Source: Bacteroidota bacterium (GTDB taxonomy: Bacteria > Bacteroidota > Bacteroidia > Flavobacteriales > Weeksellaceae). Taken from it: a stretch of 11,774 nt of DNA. The notes beneath the pieces were generated by a model, which did not search any database, was not told where the DNA came from, and saw nothing but the letters and a program-made list of their open reading frames with translations. Below are positions 1 to 6,788 of the stretch, in pieces; within the stretch, counting starts at the first letter, position 1; every line of letters begins with the position of its first letter. Position numbers and translations under genes: made by a program. The DNA lies in contig JAEZWE010000132.1 in assembly GCA_023420435.1 (NCBI GenBank), positions 1 through 11,774 of the forward strand, read 5' to 3'.

Positions 1-513
1 CCTACACCCAATCCTTATGCCAACGGAAATGCCTGGTTTGTTTCGGAAGTAAAATTTGTAAATTCTCCCAACGAAGAAATAAAAGCCATTGGAGAAATAG
101 ATTCTAAAAAAACAGCCGTTATTGCAGCATCTGATAAATCGTATTTCAATGGGAAACAAATGATTGCAGACAGCACCGCATTTTTGAAATTAAAAAAATA
201 CAAAGCGGACGAATTGGAATTTGATGCAGAAACCAAAACGCCCCAACTTGCCGTTTTTTCGGAAATTTATTATCCAAAAGGTTGGAAAGTTTTTGTGGAC
301 GAAAAAGAAGTTCCTTACATAAAAGCTGATTATTTGTTAAGAGCAGTACATATACCAGCCGGAAAACATCAAGTGAAAATGATTTTCCAACCGGAAGTTA
401 TCCAAAAAGGAAAAATTATCTCAATGATTGCTTTTGGATTGTTTTTGCTGCTTTCTGCGTTTGGAATTTGGTGGATGTACCGAAACAAAAAAATGGAAAT
501 TCAGCAAGAATAA
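1..513 (+). CDS. YfhO-family membrane protein, C-terminal fragment
   Basis: The frame is open from the first base and ends at TAA 511-513, so only the last 170 residues are in the window. It starts with NPYANGNAWFV, a stretch I associate with Bacteroidota YfhO-family proteins. An extracytoplasmic beta-rich part follows, with YYPKGWKVFVD at visible residues about 90-100 and LLRAVHIPAGKHQV about 112-125. One membrane helix (about 139-160, rich in I, L, F, W) and a short basic tail close the protein. Family knowledge: YfhO proteins are large polytopic membrane proteins linked to glycosylation of cell-surface polymers, with a GT-C-like fold; the many N-terminal helices would lie upstream of base 1. 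The glycosyltransferase gene begins 23 bases downstream on the same strand, which suggests a shared transcript and a role in envelope glycans. The acceptor and sugar donor cannot be read from this piece. Confidence 0.8.
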   Translation, partial: PTPNPYANGNAWFVSEVKFVNSPNEEIKAIGEIDSKKTAVIAASDKSYFNGKQMIADSTAFLKLKKYKADELEFDAETKTPQLAVFSEIYYPKGWKVFVDEKEVPYIKADYLLRAVHIPAGKHQVKMIFQPEVIQKGKIISMIAFGLFLLLSAFGIWWMYRNKKMEIQQE

Positions 514-536
514 ACCGATTTTGTTTTTCCAAAATT

Positions 537-1862
537 ATGAATTCTGAAAAAAAAATTCTCATCATCACTTATTATTGGCCTCCAGCTGGTGGACCAGGCG
601 TACAACGTTGGTTAAAATTTGTAAAATATTTTCCGGATTTTGGTTGGAAACCGGTGATTTACACGCCCGAAAATCCAAGTTATCCATTGTTGGACGAATC
701 GCTTTTAAAAGAAGTTCCCGAAAATTTAGAAATCGTAAGAACAAAAATTTGGGAACCCTATCAAATTGCTGAAAAACTGAACAAAAGCAATAAAAAATTT
801 AAAGGCGGACAATTTGATGTGGGGGAAAATCAAAGTTGGAAATCTAAGCTTTCCATTTGGGTTCGGGGAAATTTTTTTATTCCTGATGCCAGAGTTTTTT
901 GGGTAAAACCTTCGATAAAATTTTTAAAAAAATATCTCTCAGATAATCATTTCGATGCTTTGGTAACAACGGGACCTCCACATTCCATGCATCTTATTGG
1001 TTTAGGGTTAAAAAAGGAATTTCCTAATTTGAAATGGATTGCAGATTTTCGTGATCCTTGGACAGAAATTTCCTATTACAAACATTTGAAACTCACCAAA
1101 AAATCCGATAAAAAACATCGTGAATTGGAAAAAAAAGTTTTCGAAAATGCAGATATTACTTTAGCTACAAGTTATTCTGACGCAGAAAATTTCGCAAAAA
1201 AAGGTGCAAAATCGGTTTGTATTACGAATGGATTTGATGAGGATGTGAAGTCGTTGAGTCGCGAAGTCGTGAAGTCGACAAACCCTTCAGACAACTTTAC
1301 AACTTCACAACTTCACAAATTTACATTAAGTTACATTGGAGTTCTGGAACAGCTAAGAAATCCTGAGATTTTGTGGGAGGTTTTAGAAAATTTAGTAATT
1401 AAAAATCCTGATTTTTCAGAGAAGTTTGAATTGAAGCTGGTGGGAAGAATTGATGATAAAATTCTGAATCGAATCAAAAATTTAGAACTTCGTAAATCGG
1501 TAAGAAATCTTGGATATCTTTCGCACGAAAAAGCGGTTTCCGAAATGCAAAATTCTGATATTTTAATGATGACCAATTTTCCTGACGAAAGTTCTAAAGG
1601 AATTATTCCCGGGAAAATTTTTGAATATTTAGCCACAGGAAAACAAATCCTTTCTTTTGGACCCAAAGATGCGGATGTTGCAAAAATTTTAGAAAAAACC
1701 CAAGCAGGAAAACACTTTTCTTACACCGAAAAAGAAACTTTGGAACAGTTTATTTTGGAAAAGTTTGCCATTTGGAATTCCGGAAAACAGGAAAATAAAA
1801 CTTCTAATATTGAAGAATTTTCCAGGAAAAATCTCACTCGAAAACTATCTGAAATTCTCTAA
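537..1862 (+). CDS. Glycosyltransferase, GT4-like (GT-B fold)
   Basis: The 441-residue product looks like a retaining GT-B glycosyltransferase. Near the N terminus it has ITYYWPPAGGPGVQRW (residues about 10-25), the glycine-rich acceptor-side loop typical of family-4-like N domains. VTTGPPHSMH (143-152) and ADFRDPWTE (169-177) follow. The C domain begins near KFTLSYIGVLEQLRNPE (about 261-277) and holds PGKIFEYLATGK (358-369), the donor-binding segment with the family glutamate at E363. No signal peptide or membrane helix is seen, so it is probably cytoplasmic or peripheral on the inner membrane. I chose ATG 537 because MNSEKKILIITYYWPP matches the usual family start; an earlier in-frame ATG at 468 would lie inside the upstream YfhO-family gene. 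The linker between the two domains (residues 237-260) is encoded by a short-repeat array and looks inserted. Donor sugar and acceptor are unknown. Confidence 0.85.
   Translation: MNSEKKILIITYYWPPAGGPGVQRWLKFVKYFPDFGWKPVIYTPENPSYPLLDESLLKEVPENLEIVRTKIWEPYQIAEKLNKSNKKFKGGQFDVGENQSWKSKLSIWVRGNFFIPDARVFWVKPSIKFLKKYLSDNHFDALVTTGPPHSMHLIGLGLKKEFPNLKWIADFRDPWTEISYYKHLKLTKKSDKKHRELEKKVFENADITLATSYSDAENFAKKGAKSVCITNGFDEDVKSLSREVVKSTNPSDNFTTSQLHKFTLSYIGVLEQLRNPEILWEVLENLVIKNPDFSEKFELKLVGRIDDKILNRIKNLELRKSVRNLGYLSHEKAVSEMQNSDILMMTNFPDESSKGIIPGKIFEYLATGKQILSFGPKDADVAKILEKTQAGKHFSYTEKETLEQFILEKFAIWNSGKQENKTSNIEEFSRKNLTRKLSEIL
1245..1316 (+). repeat. Intragenic gtgaagtcg / acaacttcac short-repeat array
   Basis: The left half (1245-1277) contains GTGAAGTCG at 1245 and 1269, with related variants between (TTGAGTCG, GCGAAGTCG). 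The right half (1291-1316) contains ACAACTT three times and ends CACAACTTCAC. The reverse complement of 1300-1316 matches 1261-1277 at 14 of 17 positions, so the two halves form an imperfect inverted repeat around a short spacer. All three mismatches are C opposite A on the plus strand, which would be G-U wobble pairs in minus-strand RNA. The frame stays open through the element and encodes a linker rich in S, T, N and K between the two glycosyltransferase domains. From memory, similar GAAGTCGTGAAGT arrays recur in Chryseobacterium-like genomes; I could not check this. Confidence 0.6.
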
Positions 1863-1876
1863 CTTTTCTCCAAATT

Positions 1877-2509
1877 TCAGACGGTCCATTGATCATTAAT
1901 GATGGCAATTAAATAATATTTTCCTTCAAATTTTTCGAAAACAAAACGCAGCGAATTCCAGTCTAATCCGCCATATTTTTCTGATCCGGCAATGTAATTT
2001 TCTGTAAAATCAGAATGGGGATAAACTTTCTGTAAATTATTTAAAGAATTTCCGCTTCCCTGAAATTCATTGAATGAATATTGAGACTTTGAAAAATCGC
2101 GCTTAAAAACCCAATTTTCGAAGTAATCTTTGACGCTAAAAACCAAAGGTTCACCGGTTCCATCATGATTTCCCCAAGTAAATTTGATGTTGGTATTTAC
2201 ATATTTTTCAAATTCTGATTTTGAAAAATTTTTCACTGTTGTGGGATCTGTAAAAGCATACATTGAAAAACTCACCCCTTTTTCCGGATGAATAAATTCT
2301 GAAATCTGATCATAATTTTTCAATTTTATCATCGAAATTAAAGCTGAATTCAATTTCTGGATTTCCTGATCTTTAGTCAAGTTTTCAGGATTTTGGATCG
2401 CAACAGAATCTTTTTTGATCTCTTCGACAATAATTTGAGAATTCTGAATTTCAGATTTTTTTTCACAAGAAAAAAACAATACAAGTGCAACTATTACAAA
2501 AAAACGCAT
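1877..2509 (-). CDS. Putative lipoprotein of unknown function
   Basis: This encodes 210 residues. The start is a lipoprotein signal: MRFF, a hydrophobic stretch VIVALVLFF, then S14-C15 as the likely lipidation site. The -3 residue is F, which is off the strict lipobox but tolerated in Bacteroidota. A charged hydrophilic linker rich in K, E, N and Q follows to about residue 50, then a globular domain that includes SEFIHPEKGVSFS and a C-terminal beta-like stretch with LRFVFEKFEGKYYLIAIIN, ending in WTV. I do not recognise a named domain. It should be anchored in the periplasm or outer membrane. It converges on the glycosyltransferase gene with 14 bases between the stop codons and no hairpin between them. 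Its upstream region is shared divergently with the candidate small gene at 2637. I saw no exact -7 box on its side. Confidence 0.75.
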   Translation of the reverse strand: MRFFVIVALVLFFSCEKKSEIQNSQIIVEEIKKDSVAIQNPENLTKDQEIQKLNSALISMIKLKNYDQISEFIHPEKGVSFSMYAFTDPTTVKNFSKSEFEKYVNTNIKFTWGNHDGTGEPLVFSVKDYFENWVFKRDFSKSQYSFNEFQGSGNSLNNLQKVYPHSDFTENYIAGSEKYGGLDWNSLRFVFEKFEGKYYLIAIINDQWTV

Positions 2510-2608
2510 CTTAATTTTTAAAAAGTGGTGAGAAAATATTGTTCCAAAGTAAACAACAAATTAATTTTTTTTTAAACTTGCTGTAATCTTCAATAATAAT
2601 CCTCTGCC

Positions 2609-2616
2609 TAAATTTG
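2609..2616 (+). promoter_or_regulatory. Bacteroidota -7 box upstream of the small ORF
   Basis: TAAATTTG is an exact match to the TAnnTTTG consensus of the Bacteroidota primary sigma factor. Transcription would begin a few bases downstream, near 2621-2623, leaving a leader of about 15 bases before the ATG at 2637. No TTG sits at the ideal -33 distance; the nearest (2578-2580) is 28 bases upstream of the box. The box is judged on position and sequence alone. Confidence 0.5.
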
Positions 2617-2636
2617 AATAGATAAAATGTAAAAAA

Positions 2637-2726
2637 ATGAAAGTGTTATCGAAGATATTAAAAGCCTATTATGTCTCTATTATAGATCGTATGAAAAAAC
2701 AACTTTTTGTTGACGGCGCTATTTAA
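2637..2726 (+). CDS. Candidate 29-residue small protein
   Basis: An ATG at 2637 opens 29 codons and closes with TAA at 2724-2726. The peptide begins MKVLSKILKAYY, continues VSIIDRMKKQ and ends LFVDGAI. It carries six basic and two acidic residues and has an amphipathic-helix pattern. Three lines of evidence suggest a real gene: an exact -7 box 20 bases upstream of the start, an A-rich leader of Bacteroidota type, and a 17-bp perfect terminator hairpin whose left arm begins at the base after the stop codon. The transcript would be only about 150 bases and self-contained. I do not recognise the family. It could be a membrane-associated small protein or a peptide that acts in cis through its RNA. 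It lies between a divergent lipoprotein gene and convergent glnS. Chance is possible at this length, so confidence is moderate. Confidence 0.5.
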   Translation: MKVLSKILKAYYVSIIDRMKKQLFVDGAI

Positions 2727-2769
2727 AAAAATAAACCCTTTCATTTTTTCACTGAAAGGGTTTATTTTT
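2727..2769. terminator. Bidirectional intrinsic terminator between small ORF and glnS
   Basis: A perfect 17-bp stem (2727-2743 with 2753-2769) encloses a 9-base loop. The core is AAACCCTTTCA / TGAAAGGGTTT and the flanks are A/T tracts, so each strand ends in a U-rich run. On the minus strand it lies 5 bases past the glnS stop; on the plus strand it starts directly after the small-ORF stop. It can therefore serve both convergent units. Confidence 0.9.
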
Positions 2770-2774
2770 AATTT

Positions 2775-4448
2775 TTATTCCGGTTTGTAGGAATCTTTTA
2801 AAGTAACGGTTCTGTTAAAAACCAATTTTTCTTCGGTTGAATCTTGATCTTTTGTGAAATAACCAATTCTTTGAAACTGCAACGGTTCACCAACTTCAAC
2901 GTCTTTTAAAGCTGGTTCTGCAAAACCTTGAACGGTTTTCAAAGATTCCGGATTAATAAATTCTAAAAAATCGGTTTCTTTTTCTGCATCCGGTTGTTCT
3001 ACCGTAAACAATTTTTCATAAATTCTTACGTCCACAGGAATTGCATGTTTTGCAGAAACCCAATGCAAAGTTCCTTTTACTTTTCTTAAACTTTCCTCGG
3101 TTCCACTTCCTGATTTTGATTTTTCATCATATTCAGCAAAAATGGTGGTAATTTCCCCATTTTCATCTTTTTCAACACGCGTTGCTTTAATGATGTAGGC
3201 TGATTTCAAACGAACTTCTCCTCCTAATTTGAGTCGAAAAAATTTATTGTTAGCTTCTTCCTTAAAATCTTCTCTTTCGATATAAATTTCTTTGGAAAAA
3301 GGAACTTTTCTAGTTCCTGCATTTTCGTCTTCAGGATTATTTTCGGTTTCCAACCATTCTTCTCCGTTTTCAGGATAGTTTTCGATCACCAATTTCACTG
3401 GATCAACAACTACCATCATTCTTTTGGCAATTTTATTCAAATCTTCACGAACGAAAAATTCTAAAAGTTGAATATCAATAAGATTTTCACGTTTTGCAAC
3501 GCCTACTCTTTCAATGAAATTTCTAATTGAATTTGGGGTAAATCCTCTTCTTCTCATCCCAGAAATTGTCGGCATTCTTGGATCGTCCCAACCTGTTACA
3601 ATATTTTCATTTACCAAACGAAGCAATTTTCTTTTAGAAGTAATCATGTAAGAAACATTCATTCTGGCGAATTCACGTTGTTTATTTCTGATTTTTTCGG
3701 AATCATAAACCTGGTCCAAATACCAATCGTACAACGGACGGTGATTTTCGAATTCCAAAGAACATAACGAGTGAGAAATTTGTTCTAAATAATCGCTTTC
3801 ACCATGTGCCCAATCGTACATTGGATAAATTTTCCACTTATCTCCGGTTCTGTGATGCGGTCTTTTCAAAATTCGATACATTACAGGATCACGCATGTTC
3901 ATATTTGGAGAAGTCATGTCAATTTTTGCACGAAGCGACATCGCACCTTCTTCAAACTCGCCGTTTTTCATTTTTTCGAAAAGTTCCAAAGATTCTTCTA
4001 CAGCGCGATTTCTGAAAGGAGATTCTACGCCATCTTCAGTTGGATTTTTTCTTTGTTCAGTGATAATTTCTGATGGTTGTTCATCAACATAAGCTTTTCC
4101 AGCTTTTATCATTTCTACAGCCCAATCATACAATTGCTGAAAATAATCGGAAGCATAAAGTTCTTTATCCCATTTAAAACCCAGCCATTCCACATCTTTT
4201 TTGATGGAATCTACATATTCTTGTTCTTCTTTTTCAGGATTGGTGTCATCAAAACGCAGATTTACGGGTGCTCCATATTTTTCGCCCAAACCAAAGTTGA
4301 TACAAATAGCTTTGGTATGTCCCACGTGAAGATAACCATTGGGTTCCGGAGGAAAACGAAAACGCAAATTTTCTTTTTTCAGTCCGTTTTTTAGATCATC
4401 TTCTATAATTTGCTCAATAAAATTGAGTGATTTTTTTTCTTCTTCCAT
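2775..4448 (-). CDS. glnS: Glutaminyl-tRNA synthetase
   Basis: The 557-residue product is a class I aminoacyl-tRNA synthetase that charges tRNA-Gln with glutamine in the cytoplasm. Its length matches the usual 550-560. The HIGH-type motif is in PPEPNGYLHVGHTKAI (residues 33-48) and the KMSKS-type motif is ITSKR (269-273). Between them are RFDDTNP and PMYDWAHGESD, typical of the GlnRS/GluRS fold. The C-terminal half holds the anticodon-binding beta-barrels (SAKHAIPVDVRIYEKLF region). PPEPNG and the overall length favour GlnRS over a non-discriminating GluRS. I set the start at the ATG whose first base is 4448 (MEEEKKSLNF). The frame runs 22 codons further upstream, but a -7 box lies within that extension, so the longer form would not be fully transcribed from it. 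A strong terminator follows the stop. Confidence 0.96.
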   Translation of the reverse strand: MEEEKKSLNFIEQIIEDDLKNGLKKENLRFRFPPEPNGYLHVGHTKAICINFGLGEKYGAPVNLRFDDTNPEKEEQEYVDSIKKDVEWLGFKWDKELYASDYFQQLYDWAVEMIKAGKAYVDEQPSEIITEQRKNPTEDGVESPFRNRAVEESLELFEKMKNGEFEEGAMSLRAKIDMTSPNMNMRDPVMYRILKRPHHRTGDKWKIYPMYDWAHGESDYLEQISHSLCSLEFENHRPLYDWYLDQVYDSEKIRNKQREFARMNVSYMITSKRKLLRLVNENIVTGWDDPRMPTISGMRRRGFTPNSIRNFIERVGVAKRENLIDIQLLEFFVREDLNKIAKRMMVVVDPVKLVIENYPENGEEWLETENNPEDENAGTRKVPFSKEIYIEREDFKEEANNKFFRLKLGGEVRLKSAYIIKATRVEKDENGEITTIFAEYDEKSKSGSGTEESLRKVKGTLHWVSAKHAIPVDVRIYEKLFTVEQPDAEKETDFLEFINPESLKTVQGFAEPALKDVEVGEPLQFQRIGYFTKDQDSTEEKLVFNRTVTLKDSYKPE

Positions 4449-4466
4449 TTTTGAAATTGTGAGGCG

Positions 4467-4474
4467 CAAATTTA
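4467..4474 (-). promoter_or_regulatory. -7 box of glnS
   Basis: Read on the minus strand this is TAAATTTG followed by CG, an exact TAnnTTTG match. It lies 18 bases upstream of the chosen glnS ATG, giving a leader of roughly 12 bases (CACAATTTCAAAA). No TTG is found at the -33 position. It decides in favour of the start at 4448 and implies that glnS can be transcribed independently of menC. Confidence 0.6.
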
Positions 4475-4523
4475 CGAAAAAGCGTTGGGAAAAGAAAACG
4501 GCTTTGTTTTCCAAAAAACAGGA

Positions 4524-5537
4524 TTAAGATTTATTTTCAAACCATAATTCATCATTTTTTAAAACTAAGTTGGTTTCAAAATTATTAGTAAAAAGTGCGC
4601 CGGTTCCCAAACCTTGAGGCATTTTGTTATTTTTCGTAAAAGTGTATTGTGCAATTGCATTGAGTCCGATATTACTTTCTAATGCAGATGTTATCCACCA
4701 ACCAATCTTCAAATTTTCAGCTAAAGAAATCCATTCATCACAACCTGAAAAACCACCAACCAAAGAAGGTTTTAAAATAATAAATTGAGGTTTTATGGTT
4801 TCAAGAAGTTTCTTTTTTTCTTCAAAATTTACAATTCCTATAAGTTCTTCATCTAAAGCAATGGGTGTTGGAGTTTTTGCACAAAGCATTTTCATTTTTT
4901 CAAAATTTCCTGCTTTTATCGGTTGTTCGATAGAATGAATTTCGAGTTTTGATAATTCATCCAAAACAATTTCAGCCTCTTCAAAACTAAAAACGCCATT
5001 TGCATCCACTCTTAATTCAAGTTCTTTTGCAGGAAATTTTTCTCTTAATTTCTCCAGAATTTTTTTTTCTGAATTCCAGTTAACTCCAATTTTTAATTTC
5101 AGACAATTAAAACCTAATGCTAATTTTTCAGAAATTTGAGCTTCCATAAAATCGGCATTTCCCATCCAGATAAGTCCATTAATTTTTATGTTTTTTTTCC
5201 CTTCGGTAAAATCACTTGGAAAATAAATATTTTCTTTTTGATATAAATTTAAAACCGCCTGTTCATATCCAAACCAAATAGAAGGAAAATTTTTGAGTTC
5301 GTCTTTTATAAAATCTTCTTCAGCGTTAATGTTTTCGCAAAGCCATTTCAATTTTTCTTCATATTCCGGAACATCGTCAAAACTTAAATCCCGAAAAATT
5401 CCACATTCTCCTATTCCTTTTTTATTATTTTCAGAAATTTCCAAAATGTAAGTTTCTTTGGTATGCAAAATGCCGCGTGAAGTTCCACCAGGGCGTTTAA
5501 ACTCTAATAAATGCTGAAAATATTTTGCTTTTCTCAT
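4524..5537 (-). CDS. menC: o-Succinylbenzoate synthase (enolase superfamily)
   Basis: This 337-residue protein fits MenC, which dehydrates SHCHC to o-succinylbenzoate in menaquinone synthesis. The N-terminal capping domain includes KRPGGTSRGIL (14-24) and GIGECGIFRDLS (41-52). The barrel carries the expected catalytic set: K147 and K149 in LKLKIG, metal ligands D178 (RVDANGVF), E204 (SIEQP) and D229 (ALDEE), and the second lysine K256 in ILKPSLVGG. All key residues are present. Other enolase-superfamily members such as dipeptide epimerases share the fold, but the pattern and the flavobacterial context favour MenC. No other men gene is in the window. I start at the ATG whose first base is 5537; a TTG 13 codons upstream would translate through the palindrome and looks spurious. 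The gene follows fbp by 57 bases and precedes glnS by 75. Confidence 0.87.
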   Translation of the reverse strand: MRKAKYFQHLLEFKRPGGTSRGILHTKETYILEISENNKKGIGECGIFRDLSFDDVPEYEEKLKWLCENINAEEDFIKDELKNFPSIWFGYEQAVLNLYQKENIYFPSDFTEGKKNIKINGLIWMGNADFMEAQISEKLALGFNCLKLKIGVNWNSEKKILEKLREKFPAKELELRVDANGVFSFEEAEIVLDELSKLEIHSIEQPIKAGNFEKMKMLCAKTPTPIALDEELIGIVNFEEKKKLLETIKPQFIILKPSLVGGFSGCDEWISLAENLKIGWWITSALESNIGLNAIAQYTFTKNNKMPQGLGTGALFTNNFETNLVLKNDELWFENKS

Positions 5538-5553
5538 CTTATAAAAATTATAA

Positions 5554-5573
5554 AGACGCGATAAATCGCGTCT
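5554..5573. repeat. Perfect GC-rich palindrome AGACGCGAT-AA-ATCGCGTCT
   Basis: Two 9-base arms (5554-5562 and 5565-5573) are perfect reverse complements around AA. The GC-rich stem stands out in this AT-rich region. On the minus strand it lies 21 bases past the fbp stop and 16 bases before the menC ATG, followed by a U-rich stretch (TTTATAATTTTTAT). It could therefore terminate fbp, attenuate menC, or be a copy of a dispersed palindromic element. Confidence 0.75.
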
Positions 5574-5594
5574 CAAAAAAATATTTTTAAATTC

Positions 5595-6614
5595 TTAGTC
5601 TTTAATGGCATCCATTCTCATGAATTCCTCTGCTTTTTCCACCATATTTTTGCTTCCGCAGAAAAAAGGAACTCTTTGGTGCAGTTCTGTAGGCTCAATT
5701 TCCAAAATTCTGGTTAATCCATCAGAAGCTTTCCCGCCTGCTTGTTCTGCTAAAAATGCCATAGGATTACATTCATAAAGTAAACGAAGTTTTCCATGTG
5801 GAGCATTGGCGTAAGAAGGATAAATATATATTCCCCCTTTTATCATATTTCGGTGAAAATCTGAAACCAAAGAACCAATATATCTTGAAGTATAAGGACG
5901 ATCTCCTTCCATCATTTGGCAATATTTCAGATAATTTTTTACGCCTTGCGGAAATTTGATATAATTTCCTTCGTTGATGGAATATATTTTTCCATTTTCC
6001 GGAAATTTCATGTTAGGATGAGAAAGGTAATAAGTTCCCAAACTTGGATCCAAAGTAAAGCCGTTAACACCATTTCCTGTGGTATAAACAATCATCGTAG
6101 AAGATCCATAAACTACATAACCTGCAGCAACTTGATTAACGCCTTTTTGCAAGAAATCTTTCATTTCTACGGGAGTTCCAGGTTCTGTAATTCTTCTGTA
6201 AATTGAAAAAATAGTTCCTACAGAAACGTTGACATCAATGTTGGAAGATCCATCTAAAGGATCAATCAAAACTACGTATTTGCTTAAGTGTCCGTTGGAA
6301 CCACAGGTTATTTCGATAAAATCATCACTTTCTTCGGAAGCAATACCACAAACCACTTCACGTTGGGAAAGGGCAGCAATAAAAATATCATTTGCCAAAA
6401 CATCGAGCTTTTGTTGATCTTCTCCCTGAATATTCGTGTTTCCTGCATGCCCAACAATATCTGCAATTCCCGCTTTGTTAACATCTCGGTTAACAACTTT
6501 AGAAGCTAATCTTATAGCACTTAAAAGACGGGAAAGTTCCCCGGTAGAATACTGAAAATCATCCTGTTTATCAATAATAAATTCCCCGAGTGTTTGTAAA
6601 GCGTTTTCTGACAT
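5595..6614 (-). CDS. fbp: Fructose-1,6-bisphosphatase, class I
   Basis: The 339-residue product hydrolyses fructose 1,6-bisphosphate to fructose 6-phosphate, the committed step of gluconeogenesis, in the cytoplasm. It closely resembles the enterobacterial class I enzyme along its whole length. Visible blocks are TGELSRLLSAI (24-34), GIASEES with metal-binding glutamates near 94-95, the DPLDGSSNID signature (118-127), SVGTIFSIYRR, AAGYVVYGSSTM, SINEGNYIKFP, RPYTSRYIGSLV, KLRLLYECNPMAFLAEQAGGKASDG and a C-terminal LHQRVPFFCGS. I chose the ATG whose first base is 6614 (MSENALQTLGEFI) because family members begin a few residues before TLGEF. The frame stays open 24 codons further, to an ATG at 6686, close to a -7 box, so a longer form is conceivable. 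It is divergent from lysC. Confidence 0.96.
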   Translation of the reverse strand: MSENALQTLGEFIIDKQDDFQYSTGELSRLLSAIRLASKVVNRDVNKAGIADIVGHAGNTNIQGEDQQKLDVLANDIFIAALSQREVVCGIASEESDDFIEITCGSNGHLSKYVVLIDPLDGSSNIDVNVSVGTIFSIYRRITEPGTPVEMKDFLQKGVNQVAAGYVVYGSSTMIVYTTGNGVNGFTLDPSLGTYYLSHPNMKFPENGKIYSINEGNYIKFPQGVKNYLKYCQMMEGDRPYTSRYIGSLVSDFHRNMIKGGIYIYPSYANAPHGKLRLLYECNPMAFLAEQAGGKASDGLTRILEIEPTELHQRVPFFCGSKNMVEKAEEFMRMDAIKD

Positions 6615-6701
6615 TTGTATTAATTTGAGATTTCTACAAATTTCGTAAATTTCTTTGATATTTATATCAGAAATAATGTATATCATAAATATCCAATTTC
6701 A

Positions 6702-6709
6702 CAAAACTA
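6702..6709 (-). promoter_or_regulatory. Candidate -7 box of fbp
   Basis: On the minus strand this reads TAGTTTTG, an exact TAnnTTTG match, in the 174-base region between fbp and lysC. Transcription starting just downstream would leave about 80 bases before the preferred fbp ATG, or only about 9 before the in-frame ATG at 6686. No -33 TTG is seen. Confidence 0.4.
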
Positions 6710-6788
6710 TTTTCTCATCATTTATTAATATTTTTGAAAAATAATTATAATTTATAAAAGAAAATTTTAATAGTTTCTATCATTCTAC

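Noticed and set aside
468..536. Longer start for the glycosyltransferase
   Set aside because: It would overlap the end of the YfhO-family gene by 46 bases and add residues with no family likeness; MNSEKKILIITYYWPP at 537 is the natural start.
1863..1876. Terminator between the glycosyltransferase and lipoprotein genes
   Set aside because: Only 14 bases separate the stops and no inverted repeat is visible.
2535..2560. Promoter for the minus-strand lipoprotein gene
   Set aside because: The best minus-strand matches (TTACTTTG and TTAATTTG) each miss the A of TAnnTTTG and lack a spaced TTG, so no box is called.
4077..4394. Plus-strand 105-codon ORF inside glnS
   Set aside because: It is antisense to a highly conserved synthetase domain and its F/I-rich product mirrors the complement of K/E-rich codons; no supporting promoter was seen.
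4449..4514. 22-codon N-terminal extension of glnS
   Set aside because: It contains the likely glnS promoter box (4467-4474), and GlnRS proteins normally start near MEEEKKSLNF.
4505..4520. TGTTTT-CCAA-AAAACA hairpin between menC and glnS
   Set aside because: The stem is only six mostly A-T pairs, has no good U tract and lies at the very end of the menC region; too weak to call a terminator.
5538..5576. TTG start extending MenC by 13 residues
   Set aside because: It reads through the palindrome at 5554-5573 and uses a rare start; the family begins at MRKAKYF.
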